The notes beneath the pieces are model-generated. The model saw only the letters and a list, made by a program, of their open reading frames with translations, searched no databases and was not told the origin of the DNA. The position numbers were made by a program, and so were the translations under genes. Shown here in pieces: positions 43,621 through 50,673 of a stretch of 50,673 bases of DNA. This stretch comes from Candidatus Dadabacteria bacterium (GTDB lineage: Bacteria > Desulfobacterota_D > UBA1144 > Nemesobacterales > Nemesobacteraceae), in NCBI GenBank assembly GCA_009837205.1, contig VXTZ01000024.1, forward strand, positions 3,978-54,650. The letters run 5' to 3'. The stretch's first letter is position 1; every line of letters starts with the position of its first letter.

Positions 43621-46600
43621 CTAAAGTGCCCCTTTGCCGACTCCAACTCGAGTAATATGGATTACCCGCTCAATGATTTTCTTTGCATTATCGAGCCCGA
43701 CAATTTCAAATAAAAGCTTCAACAGCGTCTTGCGTATTTCCGCCTCCATGTTCTGAGAACTTATGGAATATGTAGCAACTGCACTTCTAACGACTTTGTC
43801 AATATTAAAAACCAGCTCTGCAATCCTGTCATGTTCTTTTTTGTCTAACCTCTCAAAATATTCTTCTCCAAGTACAAGACGGAAAACACCATAATATGCC
43901 TTGGCATACCGGTTATCATTAAAGACATTCGGAACTGTATCCACCTCGCGGTTACTGATTTTCTCTTCAAGGTCCCTGAGTAGGACATATTGCTTGTACG
44001 GATAATCAAACATTGCATCCGCTTCCTCAATCGCTCGCCTTAAAAGCTCCGAAAACATTTGTTGCGCATAAGGATCATCACCCAGATCCTGCTCTATGAT
44101 TCGCTCGATACGACTTTTTATTACATCAGTCTCATTTCTCGTTTTCTCTTTTGTCCAGTTCTCTGGGTCTTTATTTTGCCCAAGCTCATCCACTAGAATT
44201 GTGCCCTCGGGTTCCCGAACCCCAGTGCCAACAATATGCTTATCAACCAAGCTACTAATCTGTCTTTCGTAAGTACTGTAATCGACGGCTTCATGGGCAT
44301 CCTGTCTAACGATTTTCCTAAGACTGGTAAAAAAACTCAGGTCTTTCTTATAGGTTTGAATCAGTGATTCCGAGAAAAAAGAGTCTTCAAAAAAAGACCG
44401 GGAGGAAAGCGCTGTTTTAAGACACATTCCATACTCTGTTAGTGCTACGTAAAAATCTTCCCGGGTTTTTTGACGCACATCATAATTTCTTCCCTCTGCG
44501 TCTTTTTCGTATTGAGGTATCAAGATGCTACGGTATTGTTCAAGGTCTTTTCTGTTTTCGACCACAACAAAGATTTTCCATAAACGATCATGCAGGACAG
44601 GCAATCTTTTGTATTCGGCACTTACCTGTCGATACAAACCGTTTAAGTCGTCAATGTCATAACCTTGCTGAGTACGATCTGCGAGATCCTGATACTTCTT
44701 AATCGCCGTGTCAAGCTCTTTGAGAATGCCTCGATAATCTATTAGCAAGCCATAATCCTTGGCATCATGCAACCGGTTTACGCGTGCAACGGCCTGAATA
44801 AGATTGTGCTGTTTAAGCGGTTTGTCGATATAAAGCACTGCGTTTCTAGGTTCGTCAAACCCAGTCAAAAGCTTGTCGACAACTATCAGTAAGTCCGGCG
44901 GGTCATCTGTTCCGAACCGTTCAACAACATCCCGTTCATATTCGTGCTGGTTTCCCTGAATATTCTCTCTCCACCACTGCTGAACTTCTGGTACGTCTCT
45001 TTCGTCAATGCTGTAATGTTCCTTGCGAGTATCAGGCGGAGAAATTACCACCGCACTCGACACAAGACCGGTTTTGTCCAAATATTTTTTGTACCGGATG
45101 GCAGAAAGCCTGCTATCGGTAGCAACCTCGCCCTTTAGACCCTGTCCGAGTTTTTTGAAGTTCTCGTTGAAATGAACTGCAATGTCCCAGGCAATCAGCT
45201 CAATGCGATTAGCCGAACCGTATAAAGGCCCCTTATTCCCCCACTTCTTTTTTAGATCGTTTCTCTGCCTGTCGGAGAGACTCGCGGTTATTTTTTCAAA
45301 CCAATTATCAATAGCCTCCTCAGTTACGTTGAGTTCGGATCTACGCTCTTCATAGAGCAACGGGGTCACAGTGTGGTCCTCCACGGCTCTGCGCATTGTG
45401 TAGGTGTGTATAATCGGACCAAATTTCTCGGTAGTCTTCTCTCCTTTGAGAAGCGGCGTACCAGTAAACGCGATGTATGACGCGTTGGGAATGGCATGTT
45501 TCATACGTTCGTGGGTTTCACCGCCATGACTGCGGTGTCCTTCATCCACGATAACAATTATGTCCTCGCTATCGTTTCGGCACTCTGGCAGCTTAGAAGC
45601 CGTATTAAACTTGTCGATAATCGTAAAGATAATCCGTTCATTGCCCTTGCCAATGCGGTTCGCAAGATCCTTTCCTGAAGAGACTTTGGCTTTCTCACCC
45701 TTTTTCACTCCAGCAATTTCTGAACCGAATGCTCCACTCGTCAAGAATGTCCTAGCAAGCTGCTTTTCAAGATCAATGCGGTCGGTTACAACAACAATCC
45801 TACAGTTCTTGAGATCAGGATGTAACAAAAGCGCCTTACAAAGAAAAACCATTGTGAAGGACTTGCCCGAACCGGTCGTGTGCCAGATAACGCCGTCCTC
45901 GCGTCCTCCCTCGGGCTTTTTTTCTTTAATTCTTTTGACAAGAGATTTGACACCGAATGCCTGTTGATAACGGGCGGCGACCTTGCCAACTCTCTGATCA
46001 AATAATAGGTAGAAGCGGATGAACTCAAGAAACTGTTTTGGCGATAGCAGACTGATTATCAGCCTGTCTTGGTCTGTAGTCATCTGTTTCTCGGACCATA
46101 GGCTCTCAAAATACTCTCTAACCTCTAGAGGCCGGTTCGCAAAAATCGTGGCCTTTGCAGGATATGAAAGTGGCGTATTCTTGATTTTCGAAAAATGATC
46201 CTCTTCAAACTCTTCTTCCCGCCACTTGGCCCAGAATTTCTTCGGCGTTGCAGTAGTTCCGTAGCGTCCGTCCGTGCCACTTATGCTTAACAGAAGCTGG
46301 CTATAGATAAACAAATGGGGAATTTCGTCTCTCTTTTGGTTGCGGATATTCTGACTGATACCCTCATCAACAATAGATTTATTGAGACTTCCAGAATCTG
46401 GCCTCTTGGCCTCAATTATAGCCAAAGGAATGCCGTTTACGTAACATACTATGTCCGGTTTCCTAGTATGTGTGCCATCTGATGAAAGAACTTCTAACTC
46501 TTCGGTAACGATAAAGCTATTAGTTGATAGATTTTCCCAGTCAATGATCGAGATAGTTGGCGAATGCTTTTTGCCATCTATAAACTCAGTAACAGTGGTC

Positions 46601-46908
46601 CCTAGGCACAATTTATTGTAAAAGCGCTCGTTTGACGAGAGTAATCCCTCGTGAAGCGAAGAGACCGACAGTTCACGAACAATCTGCTCGATCGCATTAG
46701 AAGAAAGCTGATATTTATTGCCCTTATACTCAAAGCGGCGCTTGCTAAGTTCCTCTATAAGCACATTGGGCATAAGCACTTCTTGCATACTACCCCTAGC
46801 GGAAAGACACTTCTCAGTAGACATAAAACTCCATCCCATCGCTACAAGGGTTTGCAAGGCAGGAATGTGCGAACTGTATTGTTCTGTGGTCTCTGGAGTT
46901 CCGTTCAT
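43621..46908 (-). CDS. hsdR: type I restriction enzyme, R (motor/nuclease) subunit
   Basis: HsdR translocates DNA and cuts it at a distance from the recognition site. In the 1095-residue form the N-terminal nuclease domain has the PD-(D/E)XK order (KPDIVCYVNG, then IIEAKRP), followed by the SF2 motor: P-loop WHTTGSGKSF (about 345), DEGHRSH (DEAD-like box) and FTGTPLL. The helical C-terminal part binds the methylase. The frame is open up to 46986, but ATG at 46908 fits the family start better; a GGAGG site lies unusually far (about 24 bases) upstream of it. Its promoter is probably that of the whole operon at 50.6 kb. Confidence 0.93.
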   Translation of the reverse strand: MNGTPETTEQYSSHIPALQTLVAMGWSFMSTEKCLSARGSMQEVLMPNVLIEELSKRRFEYKGNKYQLSSNAIEQIVRELSVSSLHEGLLSSNERFYNKLCLGTTVTEFIDGKKHSPTISIIDWENLSTNSFIVTEELEVLSSDGTHTRKPDIVCYVNGIPLAIIEAKRPDSGSLNKSIVDEGISQNIRNQKRDEIPHLFIYSQLLLSISGTDGRYGTTATPKKFWAKWREEEFEEDHFSKIKNTPLSYPAKATIFANRPLEVREYFESLWSEKQMTTDQDRLIISLLSPKQFLEFIRFYLLFDQRVGKVAARYQQAFGVKSLVKRIKEKKPEGGREDGVIWHTTGSGKSFTMVFLCKALLLHPDLKNCRIVVVTDRIDLEKQLARTFLTSGAFGSEIAGVKKGEKAKVSSGKDLANRIGKGNERIIFTIIDKFNTASKLPECRNDSEDIIVIVDEGHRSHGGETHERMKHAIPNASYIAFTGTPLLKGEKTTEKFGPIIHTYTMRRAVEDHTVTPLLYEERRSELNVTEEAIDNWFEKITASLSDRQRNDLKKKWGNKGPLYGSANRIELIAWDIAVHFNENFKKLGQGLKGEVATDSRLSAIRYKKYLDKTGLVSSAVVISPPDTRKEHYSIDERDVPEVQQWWRENIQGNQHEYERDVVERFGTDDPPDLLIVVDKLLTGFDEPRNAVLYIDKPLKQHNLIQAVARVNRLHDAKDYGLLIDYRGILKELDTAIKKYQDLADRTQQGYDIDDLNGLYRQVSAEYKRLPVLHDRLWKIFVVVENRKDLEQYRSILIPQYEKDAEGRNYDVRQKTREDFYVALTEYGMCLKTALSSRSFFEDSFFSESLIQTYKKDLSFFTSLRKIVRQDAHEAVDYSTYERQISSLVDKHIVGTGVREPEGTILVDELGQNKDPENWTKEKTRNETDVIKSRIERIIEQDLGDDPYAQQMFSELLRRAIEEADAMFDYPYKQYVLLRDLEEKISNREVDTVPNVFNDNRYAKAYYGVFRLVLGEEYFERLDKKEHDRIAELVFNIDKVVRSAVATYSISSQNMEAEIRKTLLKLLFEIVGLDNAKKIIERVIHITRVGVGKGAL

Positions 46909-47011
46909 ACTATTCTTTACTTTATCTATGCCTCCTTTGTCGAAACTTTCTAGGCAAATCCGCAATGAGTCCCTAAGAGGCCACAACTCCCTTTATTCTT
47001 ATGCATTCCAT

Positions 47012-47199
47012 TTAGATGCCAAAGTAGTCTATCCACCAAGGTATCCGCGGTTTGTTGTTTAAGATATAATTGACGATGTATCATCGGGCAGGTTTTTGGC
47101 TTCTTTTTCTTCATTCAACTCGTGATCATCCTCAAGAACATTTAAAGCGTTAAAATCCTGCTTTAAGAGATAAACAGAAAACGAATGGCTCTTACTCAT
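47012..47199 (-). pseudogene. DUF6119/TIGR04141-like protein, frameshifted N-terminal remnant
   Basis: An ATG at 47199 overlaps the hsdS stop (ATGA), which indicates a coupled gene. It reads MSKSHSFSVYLLKQDFNALN and onward for 46 codons to TAA at 47058-47060. A -1 shift in TCAATTATATC continues as YILNNKPRIPWWIDYFGI up to TAA at 47012-47014. Both parts together match the first ~60 residues of the sporadic DUF6119/TIGR04141 family (normally ~500 residues or more) as I recall it. The remainder is absent; hsdR follows. So a gene between hsdS and hsdR was lost or is broken. Family assignment is from memory of the pattern. Confidence 0.55.
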
Positions 47200-48413
47200 T
47201 TAGTGCTTTCCATTTTTACACGCCGGTTACCAGTTAAAAGTTGTTGCATTAGAGCTTTTTTCTCTTGATGCAATACAGTGGCAATAGCTTTGAATTTAGC
47301 TATTTCTTCATCCATTGTCCTTAATATGATCCCTATAGTTCGTTGTGTCTGGATTGAAGGAACATGCACTGTCATTTGGCGAAAATATCGCTGGGAGAGC
47401 ACATAGCGTTGTCCGCTCCCTTCACACAACTGATATGCCTGTCTAAAAAAATGAGGGGATTTGAATGCGTAAGCACTGAAGTTTAAATCCCACAACTCAT
47501 GAAGACGAAGCCTGACAACATGATAACTGTATACCGATCCACAGATATTCTCGGTAGCAACTGCGGAATGTGCAATATCACTTCGTGTTTCAGAAGATGG
47601 GGTAAAAAAAATATCTCCTTTTTGGATATCGCAACTTGCAATTTGACGATCTGGGGCAGTAACCCAGTGATCTAAATCCTTGTCAAAAATATAATCCTTG
47701 TTTAAAACATCAAGATAATTCAGGAGCCTAACAGATTTCTCATCAGCCTTCGTTTTCTTATCCACACCAGCACCAGAGATTTCTCCAAGCTCACCAATAG
47801 ATACTTCTGACCAACTTTCCCCAAAAACCCTTTCCTCACCAAAAAACAACTGCTGCATCAGTGCTTTTTTTTGAGCTTGACTGTTGGAAATAAGCTCTTC
47901 CACAACTTCAATAGCTTGATCCCAAGTAGAAAGGATTTTAGCTATTTTGCGTTGCTCAAACAGCGGTGGCGCTACTATACGTAGTTTTTTTACATCATTG
48001 GAGTTAATTGCGGGATAATTCGAACCAACTACAAGCGCATGAAACTGTGCTCGTAACTGGTGAGTGAAAAGAAGATGAAATATGTATGATTCTTCAAAAG
48101 ATTTGTTTAATTTGACCACTGCAAACCCTGTAGAAGCAATACATTTTCGGTGATCGGAACCCACCCTAGCGAAACCCAGAAGATTGGGTCTTACCGTTGA
48201 AATCAGGATATCTCCTTCTCCAACAATACGCCGAGCCCGCGATGGAGCATCTGCAAACTTACACTTCTCTAGTGGCCCAACAATTCTTCCAGGTTCTACA
48301 TTGGACAATGAGATATATTCAAACTCGAAGTCAGGTTTGGTTTTCGATCCAAGGTTTTGCAGATCAATCTCGGCAATATCCCCCAAGAGCACCTCACGCC
48401 ATCCATCAATCAT
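47196..48413 (-). CDS. hsdS: type I restriction-modification specificity subunit, full length
   Basis: HsdS recognises the DNA target through two variable domains (TRDs). The 405-residue protein has TRD1 (about 1-150), a first conserved helix region with EQRKIAKILSTWDQAIE and KKALMQQLFFGE, TRD2 (about 200-355) and a second with TQRTIGIILRTMDEEI and KKALMQQLLTGN. The repeated KKALMQQL blocks show the expected internal duplication. The gene follows hsdM after 44 bases and ends in an ATGA overlap with the broken DUF6119-like gene. A second, half-size S gene lies upstream of hsdM. Confidence 0.92.
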   Translation of the reverse strand: MIDGWREVLLGDIAEIDLQNLGSKTKPDFEFEYISLSNVEPGRIVGPLEKCKFADAPSRARRIVGEGDILISTVRPNLLGFARVGSDHRKCIASTGFAVVKLNKSFEESYIFHLLFTHQLRAQFHALVVGSNYPAINSNDVKKLRIVAPPLFEQRKIAKILSTWDQAIEVVEELISNSQAQKKALMQQLFFGEERVFGESWSEVSIGELGEISGAGVDKKTKADEKSVRLLNYLDVLNKDYIFDKDLDHWVTAPDRQIASCDIQKGDIFFTPSSETRSDIAHSAVATENICGSVYSYHVVRLRLHELWDLNFSAYAFKSPHFFRQAYQLCEGSGQRYVLSQRYFRQMTVHVPSIQTQRTIGIILRTMDEEIAKFKAIATVLHQEKKALMQQLLTGNRRVKMESTK

Positions 48414-48457
48414 ACCAGACCTCTTTTTGGGGTTTAGTTATCTTGGTCAACTGATTT

Positions 48458-49972
48458 TTACTCATAGCCTAATTCTTTTAAGTATCCCTCCATTTCTATT
48501 TCCAGCTTAGCCAACTGGGCTTTTAGTTTTTCCCGTTCTTTCTTAACGGTCATTAGATCAATTTCCTCTTCCTCCTCAAAGGTATTGACATAGCGAGGAA
48601 TGTTGAGGTTATAATCGTTTCCCCTGATTTCATCGACTGTTGCCAGATACGCATATTTATCGAGATGCTCTCGATTATGGCAAGTAACAACTATCTTTTT
48701 GATATTTTCCTCTGTTAGCTGATTCTGGTTCTTACCGTCCTTGTACTCACGGCTGGCTTCCACAAAAAGTACATCCGTGTTCGGCTTGTTACACCTGAAC
48801 ACTAATATCGCAGCGGGAATCCCAGTGCCGTAAAACAGTTTTTCCGGCAGACCAATAACGATATCCAACAGATTTTCTTCAATGAGTCGCTTTCTGATTT
48901 TACCTTCGGACGCACCGCGGAATAATACACCGTGTGGCACAACAATACCCATACGTCCGGTTCTGGGTTTGAGAGTTTCGATCATGTGTAGAACAAAGGC
49001 GTAATCTCCTCTGGTCTTTGGTGGCAAACCACGCCGAAAACGACCGAACCTATCCTCCTCCGCCTTTTCTCGACCCCATTTGTCAAGACTGAACGGAGGA
49101 TTAGCAACAACAACATCAAAAAGCTTCAGTCCATTCTCATCGCCAAGAAGTTTAGGATTGCGTATAGTATCACCCCATTCTATACGGTGATTGTCTTCAC
49201 CATGAAGGAACATATTCATCTTAGCAAGCGCCCAAGTGCTACCAATGGCCTCTTGGCCGTAAAGTGAGTAATGTTTGTGAGAAATATCGCTTGTTTTTTG
49301 AACCTGAAGGCCACATTTTATTAGTAATGAACCGGAACCGCAGGCCGGATCGCAGATCTCATCTCCTTCTTTGGGCGCAATAAGTTCGGCAATCAGTTCT
49401 GAAACCTCAGGCGGAGTGTAAAACTCTCCTGCTTTCTTGCCGCCCGTAGCTGCAAAATTTCTGATGAGAAACTCATAGGCGTTTCCGATCACGTCAAGAT
49501 TACCGATTCGGCTTGGGCTCAAATCCAGCTCGGGCCGTTCGAAATCTTCCAGAACATGGCGGAGAATATCGTTCTTCTGTGCCTCATCACCAAGCCGTGT
49601 ACTGTTAAAACTTATATCCTGAAACACATCCCGAAGCTTGTGAATGTTGGCCTCCTCAATTGCATGGAGTGCTTTGTCAATGCGCTCGCCATTTCCAGGC
49701 TCGTAGCGGTGTTCGTAAAGAGCGTAGAAGCTGGCATCCTCGGGAAGAACAAAGCGTTCGTTCTTCATGAGTTCTTCAATAAATTCTGGATGTTCCCCAT
49801 GCTCTTCTTTATACTTAGTATAGTGATCTTTCCATACGTCTGATATGTACTTCACAAACAACATGGTCAGAATGTAATCCTTGTAAATACTTGGATCAAC
49901 GATTCCCCGAAAACTGTCGCAGGCCCCCCAGACAACCTGATTGATTTCTTCCTGATCAATAAAATCTTCCAT
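48458..49972 (-). CDS. hsdM: type I restriction-modification methyltransferase subunit
   Basis: HsdM methylates adenine in the target as M2S and forms the core of the restriction complex. The 504-residue protein has the helical N-terminal domain, the SAM motif DPACGSG (208-214) and the catalytic NPPF (291-294), the gamma-class N6-adenine layout. FYTPPEVSELIAEL before motif I is typical. Length is normal. It starts 4 bases after the half-size S gene and precedes the full-size hsdS, so all are in one operon. Confidence 0.95.
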   Translation of the reverse strand: MEDFIDQEEINQVVWGACDSFRGIVDPSIYKDYILTMLFVKYISDVWKDHYTKYKEEHGEHPEFIEELMKNERFVLPEDASFYALYEHRYEPGNGERIDKALHAIEEANIHKLRDVFQDISFNSTRLGDEAQKNDILRHVLEDFERPELDLSPSRIGNLDVIGNAYEFLIRNFAATGGKKAGEFYTPPEVSELIAELIAPKEGDEICDPACGSGSLLIKCGLQVQKTSDISHKHYSLYGQEAIGSTWALAKMNMFLHGEDNHRIEWGDTIRNPKLLGDENGLKLFDVVVANPPFSLDKWGREKAEEDRFGRFRRGLPPKTRGDYAFVLHMIETLKPRTGRMGIVVPHGVLFRGASEGKIRKRLIEENLLDIVIGLPEKLFYGTGIPAAILVFRCNKPNTDVLFVEASREYKDGKNQNQLTEENIKKIVVTCHNREHLDKYAYLATVDEIRGNDYNLNIPRYVNTFEEEEEIDLMTVKKEREKLKAQLAKLEIEMEGYLKELGYE

Positions 49973-49976
49973 TTCT

Positions 49977-50582
49977 CTAATCTCCCTTCTGTTTTGCTAA
50001 AGCCATAACTGCTAAGGCACGCATCTGGCGGTTTCTGTTTCCAATCATATCGAGAAGTAGTTGTTTTTCCCGAACCGCTGCCTCGTGAAAAACAACTATG
50101 GCTTCTTGCGTACTAATGTTCGGCACCGAAATAGGTAAATTCTCCAATACCTGCCGCCTAATGCTAGTGATGTATGAACCTGTTGCCAAAGTAGACAAAT
50201 ATTGCTGTGCCGAAACTTGATTGATTTGCCACGCGATGAATGCCGGCAATACTGGGATTTCATCCCTCAGGCGGATCAGGAACAGATGGGGGGAACAAAC
50301 AGCTTTCAAATTGACTTCATTTAAACAGGCCGCAACGTTTCGATTGCCATGCGCAGTAAAAAGTATGTCCCCCCTCTTCAACCACTCAGGCTTGCGGCGA
50401 CTAGTTAAACGGGTGCGTACAAGATTTTCCCAGTTCAACCCAGTTTCGGTGTTAATGTCTTTGATCTGAACAACAGCGACCTCGCTATTAGGATCCTCTT
50501 TAATCTTACCGCGAAACGGGTAACCGGAGATAATGGTTGACAAATTGCCAAGCTTCGTTAGTTTTATTTCCTCATATGTCAT
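49977..50582 (-). CDS. half-length type I specificity-like subunit
   Basis: A 201-residue protein with one TRD-like domain (TKLGNLSTIISGYPFRGKI, then RGDILFTAHGNRNVAACLN, PAFIAWQIN) and one helical conserved region (TQEAIVVFHEAAVREKQLLL). This is half of a normal HsdS. Single-TRD S proteins are known to dimerise in some type I systems, but here a full HsdS is also present in the same operon. The gene is first in the operon and its stop is 4 bases before the hsdM ATG. Either an alternative specificity or a regulator of assembly is possible. The ATG lies downstream of an AT-rich promoter region. Confidence 0.8.
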   Translation of the reverse strand: MTYEEIKLTKLGNLSTIISGYPFRGKIKEDPNSEVAVVQIKDINTETGLNWENLVRTRLTSRRKPEWLKRGDILFTAHGNRNVAACLNEVNLKAVCSPHLFLIRLRDEIPVLPAFIAWQINQVSAQQYLSTLATGSYITSIRRQVLENLPISVPNISTQEAIVVFHEAAVREKQLLLDMIGNRNRQMRALAVMALAKQKGD

Positions 50583-50673
50583 GATGCATAATAAAAAATA
50601 TATTTTAAAAAATAAAAAATCAAAAAAATTTTTACCCCATAAGAAATGGGGCTTGATTTATTGGGATAAGATG
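50583..50673 (-). terminator. terminator of an upstream gene and AT-rich start region of the hsd operon
   Basis: On the minus strand GCCCCAT-TTCTT-ATGGGG (50635-50651) is followed by AAAAATTTTTTTG, an intrinsic terminator for a gene that lies beyond the window edge. The very AT-rich stretch 50583-50633 that follows probably holds the promoter of the restriction operon; no single pair of boxes stands out. Confidence 0.6.

Noticed and set aside
46909-46986. Longer N-terminus of HsdR
   Set aside because: The extra 26 residues precede the usual family start, and the ATG at 46908 starts the conserved part; the GGAGG site inside the extension does not fit the upstream start.

Overview
The window looks like chromosomal DNA from a Gram-negative bacterium. 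The signs are a leucyl/phenylalanyl-tRNA-protein transferase, a signal-peptide protein ending in an aromatic beta-barrel-like C-terminus, futalosine-type menaquinone genes and a prepilin peptidase. A CDC48-type double AAA ATPase, a large-form isocitrate lyase and queG together suggest a deltaproteobacterial or Dadabacteria-like lineage, but I cannot assign a taxon from sequence alone. The core is moderately GC-rich with densely packed genes. Four blocks are visibly AT-richer and carry accessory genes: about 1-1.8 kb, 24-27.5 kb and two parts of 42-50.7 kb.

Layout. 0-1.8 kb: a frameshifted TPR protein at the window edge, a DUF4268 nuclease-like protein and a possible 33-residue ORF. 1.8-9.9 kb: a long minus-strand housekeeping run (tam, an adenylyltransferase, a glutamine amidotransferase, aat, msrA, and the menaquinone cluster mqnE-ubiD-ubiX-ubiA). 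10-15.6 kb: recO, argJ, a TetR regulator, pyrD, ychF and tRNA-His. 15.8-23.8 kb: a plus-strand block with a nucleobase transporter fused to an ATPase-like tail, malate synthase plus isocitrate lyase (glyoxylate shunt) ending in a strong terminator, and mgtE. 24-27.5 kb: a two-gene module of a DUF2130 nuclease-like protein and a zinc-hook ABC-type ATPase with an RloC/PrrC-like C-terminal R-x3-E...H pattern, placed directly at the 3' end of a tRNA-Pro/tRNA-Arg pair. 27.8-41.8 kb: core genes again (MBL hydrolase, a small envelope protein, recF, cdc48, pilD, a DUF1460 protein, obg, queG, rhomboid, phosphofructokinase, OFA-type MFS, tRNA-Thr). 42-50.6 kb: accessory DNA with a truncated transposase, a small secreted protein, a MITE-like 98-bp palindrome, and a type I restriction-modification operon with two specificity genes (one half-sized), hsdM, hsdR, a coupled M48/DUF45 metallopeptidase and a broken DUF6119/TIGR04141 remnant.

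How it works together. The menaquinone genes supply the quinone that PyrD (class 2) would reduce. Malate synthase and isocitrate lyase form one transcription unit for growth on C2 units or fatty acids. The accessory blocks are mostly candidate defence functions (DUF2130 + RloC-like ATPase; type I R-M with extra parts) and sit beside tRNA genes. Several genes (tetR, the nucleobase transporter, rhomboid) have a good -10 box 7-13 bases before ATG, suggesting leaderless or nearly leaderless mRNAs. The best candidate for an undescribed system is the DUF2130/RloC-like pair; next are the irregular architecture of the type I R-M operon and the 98-bp palindrome.
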